Part shown: positions 1 through 6,330 of the stretch, piece after piece
Layout of the letters: each line of letters begins with the position of its first letter
How positions within the stretch are numbered: the first letter of the stretch is position 1
Source: CAXMST01 sp035267205
GTDB taxonomy: Bacteria; Actinomycetota; Thermoleophilia; Solirubrobacterales; 70-9
DNA length: 6,649 nt
NCBI GenBank assembly: GCA_035267205.1
Contig: DATFLZ010000061.1
Coordinates: 1-6,649, forward strand
Reading direction: 5' to 3'
Notes under the pieces: model-generated
What the model saw: only the letters and a program-made list of their open reading frames with translations
What the model was told of the DNA's origin: nothing
Databases searched by the model: none
Position numbers and translations under genes: made by a program

Positions 1-1
1 C

Positions 2-652
2 CTGTTCAGCGCCGACGACGGCATCAACGGCGCGGAGCTATGGCGCGCCGCCGACACGGTAGCTCCGCAGACGACGATCACCTCGGGCCCAGCCGAGGGT
101 GAGACGGTCCTCGGCGACTCCGCGACCTTCGCCTTCCAGGGCACCGCCGGTGACACCGCGAAGCTCCAGTGCAGCCTCGATGGCGCCCCGTTCAGCGACT
201 GCGCGACGCCAACTACCTTCGACGGGCTCGCCCCCGGGGACCACAACGCCCGCTTCCGCGCGGTCGATTTCGCCGGCAACATCGACCCCACGCCGGCGAC
301 CCGCAACTTCACCGTCGAGCCCGACAACAACTTCCGCCTGCCCAAGAACGGCAAGAACAACAAGCGGAAGGGCACGATCAAGCTGACGATCAAGGGCCTG
401 CCCGGTCCAGGGAAGCTGGTCGCCAGGTCCAAGGGCAAGAAGCTGGTCAAGACGACGAAGAAGAACGTCAAGAAGGCCGGCAAGAAGAAGCTCAAGATCA
501 AGACCAACCGCAGGGGCAAGAGGAAGCTCAACCGCAAGCTCCGCAAGGGCAAGAAGGTGGCCAAGCTCAATGTGAAGGTCAAGGTCACCTACACCCCCAC
601 GGGTGGCTCGAAGAACTCGAAGACCCGGAAGTACAAGCTGAAGCAGAAGTGA
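2..652 (+). CDS. C-terminal part of a probable exported ELW-repeat / Ig-like protein with a lysine-rich tail (5' truncated by window)
   Basis: The frame is open from the window edge, and 216 residues are visible before TGA at 650-652. Residues 1-18 (LFSADDGINGAELWRAADT) resemble the last unit of an ELWxxDGT-type repeat, found in long secreted bacterial proteins. Residues about 22-105 form an Ig-like beta-sandwich module of the 'TTITSGP...FxCSLDGxPFxxC...GLxPGxHxxRxRAVDxAGNxDPTPAxRxFTV' type. It has two cysteines (57 and 67) that could form a disulfide. Residues 115-216 hold about 35 Lys and 8 Arg and no Asp or Glu, with alternating hydrophobic residues that suggest beta strands. Every Lys codon is AAG. 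Any signal peptide would lie outside the window. An extracellular or cell-wall location is inferred from the domain types, and the basic tail could bind anionic wall polymers. The stop overlaps the start of the next gene by four bases. Function is otherwise unknown. Confidence 0.82.
   Translation: MFSADDGINGAELWRAADTVAPQTTITSGPAEGETVLGDSATFAFQGTAGDTAKLQCSLDGAPFSDCATPTTFDGLAPGDHNARFRAVDFAGNIDPTPATRNFTVEPDNNFRLPKNGKNNKRKGTIKLTIKGLPGPGKLVARSKGKKLVKTTKKNVKKAGKKKLKIKTNRRGKRKLNRKLRKGKKVAKLNVKVKVTYTPTGGSKNSKTRKYKLKQK
649..652 (+). promoter_or_regulatory. GTGA stop/start overlap, probable translational coupling
   Basis: The GTG start of the glycosyltransferase fusion (649-651) overlaps the TGA stop (650-652) of the surface-protein gene. 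The sequence just upstream is AAG-rich coding sequence with only weak purine-rich Shine-Dalgarno resemblance. Re-initiation by ribosomes finishing the upstream gene is therefore the simplest way to start here. This supports one operon for the two genes. Confidence 0.65.
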
Positions 653-3438
653 GCGAGGGGCCCGAAGCCGGCTCCGAGCAGCAGCGATCGGGCGGACGCG
701 ACGTCCGCGAGGTGCGCTTCCGGCACAGCCCTTCCTTCCCGCAGGTGATCGAGGGGATCGGCTGCTCGCTGCTCGTCACGACCTATCAGGCCGGGCAGCT
801 CGTGTCGGTCGGCGTCGGGCCGGAAGGGCTCGTCTTCAGCTTCCATCACCTCGATCAGGCGATGGGCGTGGCCGTGGGAGAGGACCGGCTGGCGGTCGGC
901 TCCAAGGGTCAGATCTGGTTCATGCAGGAGAGCTCGCAGCTCGCCCCGGGCATCCCGCCGGCGGGCACTCACGACCGGTGCTTCCTCGCCCGCGGCTCGA
1001 CCGTCACGGGCGGGATCCACTGCCATGAGCTGGCCTGGGGAACCGACTCGGACGGCGATCCGGAGCTCTGGATCGTCAACACGCTCTTCTCCTGCCTCGC
1101 CACCCTCGACCCCGAGCACAGCTTCGTTCCCCGCTGGCGCCCGCCGTTCGTCTCGGAGCTGGCCGCGCAGGACCGTTGTCACCTCAACGGGCTGGCGATG
1201 CGGGACGGCGCTCCCGCATTCGCCACGGTGATGGCGCAGACCGACGAGCCCGGCGGCTGGCGCAAGCTCCGGAACGACAGCGGCGCGGTGCTCGACATCG
1301 CCACGGGAGAGCCGGTCACGACGGGACTCGCGATGCCGCACTCGCCGCGCTGGTACGGGGGAGGGCTGCTCGTCCTCAACTCGGGCCTGGGGACCCTGGA
1401 GGCCGTGGATATCTCCGACGGCTCGCGGCAGGCGATCGCGTCAGTGCCCGGGTACGCGCGCGGCCTCGGCCTCTACGGGAACCTCGCCTTCGTCGGGCTC
1501 TCGCGGATCCGGGAGACCGCGATCTTCGGGGGCGCGCCGATCGCGGAGCACCATGACGAGCTCAAGTGCGGAGTGGGGGTCATCGACCTCGACAGTGGGG
1601 ACACCGTGGCGACGCTCGAGTTCGAGACCGGGGTGGAGGAGATCTTCGACGTGCAGGTGGTTGCCGGCGCCCGCTGCCTCGCGCTCGGCGGCGCCCCCGG
1701 GGACGGCGACGAGATCTGGGTGGTCCCCGCCCCGGGTGAGGTGCCGGGCTCGGCGGCGATCCCCGGGGGCGGCGGGCCGACCGACGCCGAGGTCGAGCGC
1801 TGGGTCGCCGAGGCGCTCGCGGCGCAGGACTCCTGGCAGGGCCCCCGGGCGCTCGAGCTGTTCCAGCGGGCGGCGGCGGCCCGCCCGCGGAACGCCAAGA
1901 TCCTCAACCATCTCGGGAACGCGCTCCAGGACGCGGGCGAGCAGGGGCGCGCCCTCGAGTGCTACGAGCGGGCGTCCGCGGCTGACCCCACCTTCGCGGC
2001 CGCGCTCCAGAACGCCGGTCACCTGCTCGTGCACCGGGGCCGGATCGACGAGGGCCTCGACCGCCTCCGCCGCGCGGACGGGCTCTCCCCGGCACCTGTC
2101 AACAAGGCGCTGATCGCCACGGCCCTCCCGGTCGTCTACACGGACGAGGACGAGCTGCGCTCGCATCGCAGTCGGATCGAGCACGAGCTGGAGGCGCTGG
2201 CCCGCGACGGCCTCGAGATCGACACGACCGATGCGCTCGTCCCGACCAACTTCTTCGCGGCCTACCACGGCTTCAGCGACCGCGGACTCCACGAGAGCCT
2301 CGGCCGGATCTACCGGGGGCCCGATCTGCTCGAGGGCGACCGATCGCTTCCGGCCCGGTCGCGGGGCGGCAGGCCGCGGATCGGCTTCCTGTCCGCGCAC
2401 TTCCGGGATCACACGATCGGCCGGCTCAACATCGGCCGGGTCGAGCGCCTGTCCCGGGACCGATTCGAGGTCACGGTGATCGCCGCCCGCGCGCAGCAGG
2501 ATGAGCTCTCCGACCGGTTCCGGGGGGCCGCGGACAACTACGTGGAGCTGCCAAGGGGCGTCGCGGCCGCCCGGGAGGCGATCGCGGCGCAGGAGCTCGA
2601 CCTCCTCTTCTTCGCGGACGCTGGGATGGACACGCTGGTCACGACCCTCGCGTACTCCCGGATGGCGCCGATCCAGGTCGTCACCTGGGGGCATCCGGTC
2701 ACCACCGGCAGCCCCCACATGGACTACTTCCTCTCCAGCGAGCTGCTCGAGGCCCAGGGGGCCGATCGGCACTACAGCGAGAAGCTCCTGCGGCCGCCCA
2801 GCCTCTGCACCTACTACGAGCGGCCGGAGGCGCCGGGGCCGGTCTCGCGGGACGAGCTCGGCCTACCCGAGGACGCGCACCTCTACGTCTGCCCGCAGAC
2901 GCTCTTCAAGCTCCAGCCTGATCTCGATCTGATCATGGCGGAGATCCTGCGCCGTGACCCGGCCGGCAGGGTCGTGCTGATCGAAGGCCGGGTTCCGGCT
3001 TGGACGGAGCTGCTCCGCGAGCGCTTCCAGCGCACGATGCCCGGCGTGGCCGACCGCGTCCTCTGGCTCGCCTCCATGCCACGGGGGCGCTTCCTGGAGC
3101 TGCTCGCGACCGCGGATGTGCTGCTCGACCCGACCCGCTTCGGCGGCGGGAACACCACCTACGAGGCGCTGGCGATCGGCACCCCGGTCGTGACCCTGCC
3201 CGGCGATCTGTTGCGCAACCGGATCACCCTTGCGCTCCTCGAGAAGGCGGGAATGGAGGAGCTGGTCGTGGACTCGCCCGAGGCCTACGTGGACCTCGCG
3301 GTCGCGCTCGCCACCGACCGGGGCCGGCGCGAGGAGACCAGCGCGCGCCTAGCCGCCTCCGCCGACTCCCTGTTCGAGGACGAGGCCGAGGTCCGGGACC
3401 TCGAGGCCTGCCTGGGCGAGCTGATCGCCCAGGCCTAG
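649..3438 (+). CDS. TIGR03032-type domain + TPR + SPINDLY/OGT-like (GT41) glycosyltransferase fusion
   Basis: This is a 929-residue protein started by GTG at 649. The start overlaps the previous stop as GTGA, and the family-like sequence begins about 20 residues later. Residues about 23-360 match the uncharacterised TIGR03032 family, probably a beta-propeller: TTYQAGQL (44-51), CHLNGLAMRDG (177-187), MPHSPRW (229-235), PGYARGLGLYG (267-277), VGLSRIRE (282-289), CGVGVIDL (307-314). Residues about 385-485 hold two to three TPRs. From about 490 onward it is GT41-like: NFFAAYHGFSDR (534-545), IGFLSAHFRDHT (578-589), a GHPVTTGSPHMDY block (681-693), TLFKLQPD (751-758) and GGGNTTYEALAIGTPVVTLPG (832-852). 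By alignment in my head, His588 and Lys754 correspond to the nucleotide-sugar-contacting His498 and Lys842 of human OGT, while Asn835 stands where OGT has His in its HTT motif. There is no signal peptide, so it should be cytoplasmic. The likely reaction is transfer of a sugar from a UDP-sugar to protein Ser/Thr. Donor and acceptor are unknown. Confidence 0.87.
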   Translation: MSEGPEAGSEQQRSGGRDVREVRFRHSPSFPQVIEGIGCSLLVTTYQAGQLVSVGVGPEGLVFSFHHLDQAMGVAVGEDRLAVGSKGQIWFMQESSQLAPGIPPAGTHDRCFLARGSTVTGGIHCHELAWGTDSDGDPELWIVNTLFSCLATLDPEHSFVPRWRPPFVSELAAQDRCHLNGLAMRDGAPAFATVMAQTDEPGGWRKLRNDSGAVLDIATGEPVTTGLAMPHSPRWYGGGLLVLNSGLGTLEAVDISDGSRQAIASVPGYARGLGLYGNLAFVGLSRIRETAIFGGAPIAEHHDELKCGVGVIDLDSGDTVATLEFETGVEEIFDVQVVAGARCLALGGAPGDGDEIWVVPAPGEVPGSAAIPGGGGPTDAEVERWVAEALAAQDSWQGPRALELFQRAAAARPRNAKILNHLGNALQDAGEQGRALECYERASAADPTFAAALQNAGHLLVHRGRIDEGLDRLRRADGLSPAPVNKALIATALPVVYTDEDELRSHRSRIEHELEALARDGLEIDTTDALVPTNFFAAYHGFSDRGLHESLGRIYRGPDLLEGDRSLPARSRGGRPRIGFLSAHFRDHTIGRLNIGRVERLSRDRFEVTVIAARAQQDELSDRFRGAADNYVELPRGVAAAREAIAAQELDLLFFADAGMDTLVTTLAYSRMAPIQVVTWGHPVTTGSPHMDYFLSSELLEAQGADRHYSEKLLRPPSLCTYYERPEAPGPVSRDELGLPEDAHLYVCPQTLFKLQPDLDLIMAEILRRDPAGRVVLIEGRVPAWTELLRERFQRTMPGVADRVLWLASMPRGRFLELLATADVLLDPTRFGGGNTTYEALAIGTPVVTLPGDLLRNRITLALLEKAGMEELVVDSPEAYVDLAVALATDRGRREETSARLAASADSLFEDEAEVRDLEACLGELIAQA
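3410..3434. terminator. Perfect 10-bp hairpin at the convergent gene end (possible bidirectional, U-tract-less terminator)
   Basis: The left arm GCCTGGGCGA (3410-3419) and right arm TCGCCCAGGC (3425-3434) are exact reverse complements around a 5-base loop, GCTGA. The hairpin sits in the last codons of the glycosyltransferase gene (residues Cys-Leu-Gly-Glu-Leu-Ile-Ala-Gln) and begins at the base next to the lon stop on the other strand. No T-tract follows on either strand. It is therefore not a classical intrinsic terminator, but hairpins without a T-tract have been proposed as terminators in actinobacteria. A terminator function is inferred. The perfect stem is seen directly. Confidence 0.5.
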
Positions 3439-3441
3439 GCC
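3432..3441. repeat. 10-bp perfect palindrome holding both stop codons (GGCCTAGGCC)
   Basis: The central CTAG (3435-3438) supplies TAG to the + strand gene (3436-3438) and TAG to lon on the - strand (3437-3435). The two convergent coding regions therefore overlap by exactly four bases, with no spacer. The palindrome is partly a consequence of both frames ending with similar Gln-Ala / Val-Ala codons, so a separate binding role cannot be claimed. Confidence 0.6.
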
Positions 3442-5750
3442 ACCGCGGCCGCCGGCACCGGCTCGAGAGCCAGCTCCAGGACCTCCTCGATCGTCATCAC
3501 GGGGTGGAAGCTCATCGCCTCGCGGACGTCCTCCGGCACCTCCTCGAGGTCGGCGCGGTTGCGTTCAGGGAGCACCACGTCGGTGAGCCCGGCCGCGTGC
3601 GCGGCCAGCACCTTCTGCTTCAGTCCCCCGATCGGCAGCACCCGCCCCTGGAGGGTGATCTCGCCGGTCATTCCCACCGTGTGCTTGACGGGCCGGTCGC
3701 TCAGCAGCGAGGCGAGCGCCGTGGTCATCGTGATCCCGGCGCTGGGCCCGTCCTTGGGAATCGCTCCGGCCGGGACGTGCAGGTGGAAGTCCCTGCCCGC
3801 GAAGGCCTCGGACTCGATCCCGAACTGCTCGGCCCGCGCCCGCAGGAACGAGAGCGAGATCCGCGCCGACTCCTTCATGACGTCGCCGAGCTGGCCGGTG
3901 AGCTGCAGGCCGCCGCCATCTCCGGGGGCGTCCATGGCGGTCGCCTCGATGAACAGGACGTCGCCGCCGGCTCCCGTGACCGAGAGGCCGGTGGCGACAC
4001 CTGGGGTCGCCGTGCGCTCCGCCGCCTCCTGCCAGAAGCGGCGCTTGCCGAGCGCCTCGCGCGCCGCGTCGGCGTCGATCGCGACCGGTGCCTCGGCGCC
4101 GCCGGAGGCGATCCGCGTCGCCGTCTTGCGCAGCAGCTTGCCCAGCTCCCGTTCCAGCCCGCGCACACCGGCCTCCCGGGTGTACTCGGTGATGATCGTG
4201 CCGAGGGCGTCGTGCTCGATCGCGACCTCGTCGGGGAGCAGGCCGTTGCGCTCCCGCTGTCGCGGCCACAGGTAGCCCTCGGCGATCGCGAGCTTCTCGT
4301 CGGTCGTGTAGCCGTCGAAGCGCACGACCTCCATCCGGTCGAGCAGAGGTCCCGGGATGGTCTCCGCGACGTTGGCCGTCGCGATGAACATCACCTGGCT
4401 CAGGTCGAGCTCCACGTCGAGGTAGTGATCGCGGAAGCTGTGGTTCTGCGCGGGGTCGAGGACCTCGAGGAGGGCTGAGCTCGGGTCGCCGCGCCAGTCG
4501 GCGCCGACCTTGTCGACCTCGTCGAGCATGATCACCGGGTTCATCGTCCCGGCGTCACGCAGCGCGCGGACCAGGCGTCCCGGCAGGGCGCCGATGTAGG
4601 TGCGGCGGTGGCCCCGGATCTCGGCCTCGTCGCGGATCCCGCCCAGCGACATGCGGACGAACTCGCGCCCCGTCGCGCGCGCGATCGACTCCCCGATCGA
4701 GGTCTTGCCGGTCCCCGGCGGGCCGATCAGGGTGAGGATCGCGCCCGCGTCCCGCTCGGAGTCCACGCCGCGATCGGCCCGGAGCTTCCGGACGGCGATG
4801 TGCTCGGTGATCCGCTCCTTGACGTCGTCGAGCCCGGCGTGGTCGGCGTCGAGGACCTCGCGCGCCACCTCGGGGTCGAGCCGCTCCTCGGAGCGCTCCG
4901 CCCACGGGACGGAGATCAGCCAGTCGAGGTAGGTGCGGATCATCGATGCCTCGCCGCCCGCCTCACCGGAGCGCTCGAGCCGCCCGAGCTCCCGCTCGGC
5001 CTGCTCGCGCACCTCGTCCGGCATCTCGGCGTCCTCGATCTTGGCCCGGTACTCGTCGGCCACCGAGCCCTCGTCCTCGCCGAGCTCCTTGCGGATCGAG
5101 TCCATCTGCTTGCGCAGGAAGTACTCGCGCTGCTGCGCCTCGGCGCCCTCGTGCACGTCCTCACGGATGCGCTTGCGGACCTGCAGCTCGGCCAGCCGCT
5201 CGCGCTGCATCTCGAGCGCGCGCTCGAGGCGCTCGTCGACGGAAAGGGCCTCGAGGAGCTCGCGCTTCTGCTCGAAGCTGAGGTCCGGGGCATAGCCCGA
5301 GGCGTCAGCCAGGCCGCCGGGGGTGTCGATCGAGCGCACGAAGGCCTGGACCCGCTGGTCGGCACCGCGCAGCTCGAGGATCTCCTCCACCACCGCGCGG
5401 TACTCGCGCTCGAGGCCGCGAACGCGCTCGGGATCGCCGACCGCGTCGTCGTGGCTGTCGGCGCTGACCCGCAGGGTGCCGTCCGATCCGGTTCGCGCGG
5501 CCCCGGGGATCGCGCGCTCGACGCCGTGCACGGTCGCCGCGTGGCCGCCTCCGGGCAGGCGACCGCTCTCGATCACCTCGGCGACCGTGCCGACCGTGCC
5601 GTACCCGTCCTCGCCGTCTCCGTCGCCGCGGCGGGGGACGACCAGGACGCGGTCCTCCTCACCGACCTTCGCGGAGATCGTCACGGTCATGCCCGGGAAG
5701 AGGACGAGATCGTCGAGGGGAATCAGGAGGAGGTCGGTGTGCTGGCTCAT
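3435..5750 (-). CDS. lon: ATP-dependent protease Lon (LonA type)
   Basis: This is a complete 771-residue Lon, close to the roughly 780 residues usual for the family. The N-terminal substrate-binding domain starts at LLLIPLDDLVLFPG (7-20). A charged helical segment follows (about 155-270) and includes REYFLRKQMDSIRKELGE (208-225). The AAA+ module has Walker A GPPGTGKT (343-350), Walker B VIMLDEVDK (406-414), sensor-1 Asn460, the LLDRME arginine (Arg472) and a sensor-2 Arg530 in GVRGLERE. The protease domain carries the Ser in PKDGPSAG (Ser670) and the Lys in GGLKQK (Lys713), 43 residues apart as in E. coli Lon. All catalytic parts are intact, so it should be an active cytoplasmic hexameric protease for damaged and short-lived regulatory proteins. 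ATG at 5750 is chosen because the Lon homology starts there and GAAAGG lies six bases upstream. It is divergent from a MarR gene and convergent with the glycosyltransferase gene. Confidence 0.96.
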   Translation of the reverse strand: MSQHTDLLLIPLDDLVLFPGMTVTISAKVGEEDRVLVVPRRGDGDGEDGYGTVGTVAEVIESGRLPGGGHAATVHGVERAIPGAARTGSDGTLRVSADSHDDAVGDPERVRGLEREYRAVVEEILELRGADQRVQAFVRSIDTPGGLADASGYAPDLSFEQKRELLEALSVDERLERALEMQRERLAELQVRKRIREDVHEGAEAQQREYFLRKQMDSIRKELGEDEGSVADEYRAKIEDAEMPDEVREQAERELGRLERSGEAGGEASMIRTYLDWLISVPWAERSEERLDPEVAREVLDADHAGLDDVKERITEHIAVRKLRADRGVDSERDAGAILTLIGPPGTGKTSIGESIARATGREFVRMSLGGIRDEAEIRGHRRTYIGALPGRLVRALRDAGTMNPVIMLDEVDKVGADWRGDPSSALLEVLDPAQNHSFRDHYLDVELDLSQVMFIATANVAETIPGPLLDRMEVVRFDGYTTDEKLAIAEGYLWPRQRERNGLLPDEVAIEHDALGTIITEYTREAGVRGLERELGKLLRKTATRIASGGAEAPVAIDADAAREALGKRRFWQEAAERTATPGVATGLSVTGAGGDVLFIEATAMDAPGDGGGLQLTGQLGDVMKESARISLSFLRARAEQFGIESEAFAGRDFHLHVPAGAIPKDGPSAGITMTTALASLLSDRPVKHTVGMTGEITLQGRVLPIGGLKQKVLAAHAAGLTDVVLPERNRADLEEVPEDVREAMSFHPVMTIEEVLELALEPVPAAAVA

Positions 5751-5756
5751 CGCATG

Positions 5757-5762
5757 CCTTTC
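5757..5762 (-). promoter_or_regulatory. Ribosome binding site of lon (GAAAGG)
   Basis: On the minus strand GAAAGG ends six bases before ATG at 5750. It settles the lon start against an out-of-frame ATG at 5755 and against in-frame upstream codons, including an ATG at 5789 that would place the start inside the promoter. Confidence 0.65.
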
Positions 5763-5768
5763 GTCGAA

Positions 5769-5800
5769 GTAGATACAAATTATAACCATTGGTATTGATA
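5769..5800. promoter_or_regulatory. AT-rich divergent promoter region between lon and the MarR gene
   Basis: These 32 bases hold only 8 G/C (25%) in an otherwise very GC-rich window. On the minus strand TATAAT (5784-5779) is a perfect -10 box. It would place transcription start near 5772, about 22 bases before the lon ATG and leaving room for its GAAAGG. I find no good -35 at 16-18 bases: the hexamer there reads GGAAGG. On the plus strand TATTGA (5793-5798) or TATAAC (5781-5786) could be the -10 for the MarR gene, without a clear -35. Confidence 0.5.
5779..5799. promoter_or_regulatory. Imperfect dyad, candidate MarR operator overlapping the lon -10 box
   Basis: The core ACCATTGGT (5785-5793) is a perfect odd palindrome centred on 5789. 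Extending to ten bases per side, 7 of 10 positions pair. MarR-family dimers usually bind AT-rich dyads of about 16-22 bases in their own promoters, which fits this size and place. The left half contains the lon TATAAT, so bound protein would cover it. Operator function is inferred from position and symmetry only. Confidence 0.4.
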
Positions 5801-5810
5801 GCCTTCCCCC

Positions 5811-6317
5811 ATGGTCGTCAAGGTCACAGTGAGTCGGGCCGCACCCCGGTCCCCAGGCCGCGGCGGCGAGGGTTGCGGGCTCCTGCTCAGCCGTCTCGCC
5901 CGGGCCGCGAACCGCGAGCTGGCCGCGGAGCTGGACGCCCTGGGCCTCCGGTCGCAGCAGTTCGGCGTCCTCCACCTGCTGTCGGAGGCGGGGTCGCTGT
6001 CCAGCACGGAGCTCGCCGACGCGCTGCGCGTGCACGCCTCGAATCTCGTTCGCCTCCTGGATGAGCTCGAGGACGCGGGGCTGATCAGGCGTGAGCCCGA
6101 CCCCGAGGACCGGCGCCGCCACCGCGTGGTGCTGAGCCGCCGCGGGTCGGGGATGTTGGCCCGGGCCGAGGGCGTGGCGGCCGAGATCGAGACCGAGCTG
6201 CTGGCGCCGCTGAGCGCCGCCGAGCAGCGTCAGCTGCGTGAGTTGCTCGGCCGGGTGGCCGCCCACGCGTGTAGCCGCGGCGGGCCGGGCGCCTGCCGGA
6301 GCGGCTCCGCCGGATAG
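5811..6317 (+). CDS. MarR-family winged-helix transcriptional regulator
   Basis: This is a 168-residue protein of typical MarR size. An N-terminal dimerisation helix (about 22-43, GLLLSRLARAANRELAAEL) and a second helix segment around LRSQQFGVLHLLSE (46-59) lead into the winged helix-turn-helix: LSSTELADALRVHASNLVRLLDELEDAGLIRRE (63-95), then the wing with the family's D-x-x-D-R-R-x-x-x-V-x-L-S pattern (DPEDRRRHRVVLS, 97-109). A C-terminal helix (about 113-150) completes the dimer interface. Cysteines are at 22, 153 and 161. ATG at 5811 has no Shine-Dalgarno. GTG at 5829, in frame, has AAGG five bases upstream and may be the true start, giving 162 residues. It is divergent from lon and 13 bases ahead of an SDR gene. 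The ligand is unknown, and control of itself, the SDR gene and perhaps lon is inferred. Confidence 0.88.
   Translation: MVVKVTVSRAAPRSPGRGGEGCGLLLSRLARAANRELAAELDALGLRSQQFGVLHLLSEAGSLSSTELADALRVHASNLVRLLDELEDAGLIRREPDPEDRRRHRVVLSRRGSGMLARAEGVAAEIETELLAPLSAAEQRQLRELLGRVAAHACSRGGPGACRSGSAG
5820..5823 (+). promoter_or_regulatory. Possible ribosome binding site for an alternative GTG start (5829) of the MarR gene
   Basis: AAGG is followed by five bases and then GTG (5829-5831) in the MarR frame. The ATG at 5811 is preceded by CCTTCCCCC, which has no anti-16S complementarity. The six residues lost are not part of the conserved fold, so homology cannot decide between the two starts. Confidence 0.35.
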
Positions 6318-6324
6318 TCTCCGG
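6296..6324 (+). other. Overlapping short hairpins at the MarR-SDR junction
   Basis: CCGGA (6310-6314) and TCCGG (6320-6324) form a perfect 5-bp stem whose 5-base loop contains the MarR stop codon. CCGGAG (6296-6301) can instead pair with CTCCGG (6319-6324), or with the nearer CTCCG (6305-6309), so at least two folds exclude each other. The structure ends six bases before the SDR ATG, which has no visible Shine-Dalgarno. It may influence SDR translation or be chance in GC-rich sequence. Confidence 0.3.
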
Positions 6325-6330
6325 CCCTCG

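Noticed and set aside
169..648. Long upstream extension of the glycosyltransferase frame from an ATG at 169
   Set aside because: This frame overlaps the clear Ig-like and lysine-rich coding frame, and its translation is a low-complexity Gln/Glu/Arg read-through of AAG-rich codons. TIGR03032 similarity begins only after 649.
589..1341. 250-codon minus-strand open frame
   Set aside because: Arg/Pro/Ala-rich antisense shadow of the same gene, without any family resemblance.
1441..2772. 443-codon open frame on the minus strand inside the glycosyltransferase gene
   Set aside because: It is a shadow of a high-GC gene. It is antisense to conserved TIGR03032, TPR and GT41 motifs and has no recognisable domain.
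3000..4478. 492-codon plus-strand open frame spanning the end of the glycosyltransferase gene and lon
   Set aside because: It crosses two well-supported genes in the wrong frames. Its sequence is low-complexity Arg/Gly/Ala-rich.
4608..5798. 396-codon plus-strand open frame antisense to lon
   Set aside because: Long and open because Lon codons are GC-rich at the third position. The Leu/Ala/Asp-rich translation has no domain, and the lon motifs on the other strand are intact.
5816..5821. TTGACG on the minus strand as -35 box of the lon promoter
   Set aside because: It lies 31 bases from TATAAT, far too distant for one promoter. With a 17-base spacer the matching -10 would be TCAATA, a poor box.
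5751..5830. HspR-type HAIR element (CTTGAGT/ACTCAAG inverted repeat) upstream of lon
   Set aside because: A CTTGACG is present but no matching second arm, so heat-shock HspR control is not supported here.
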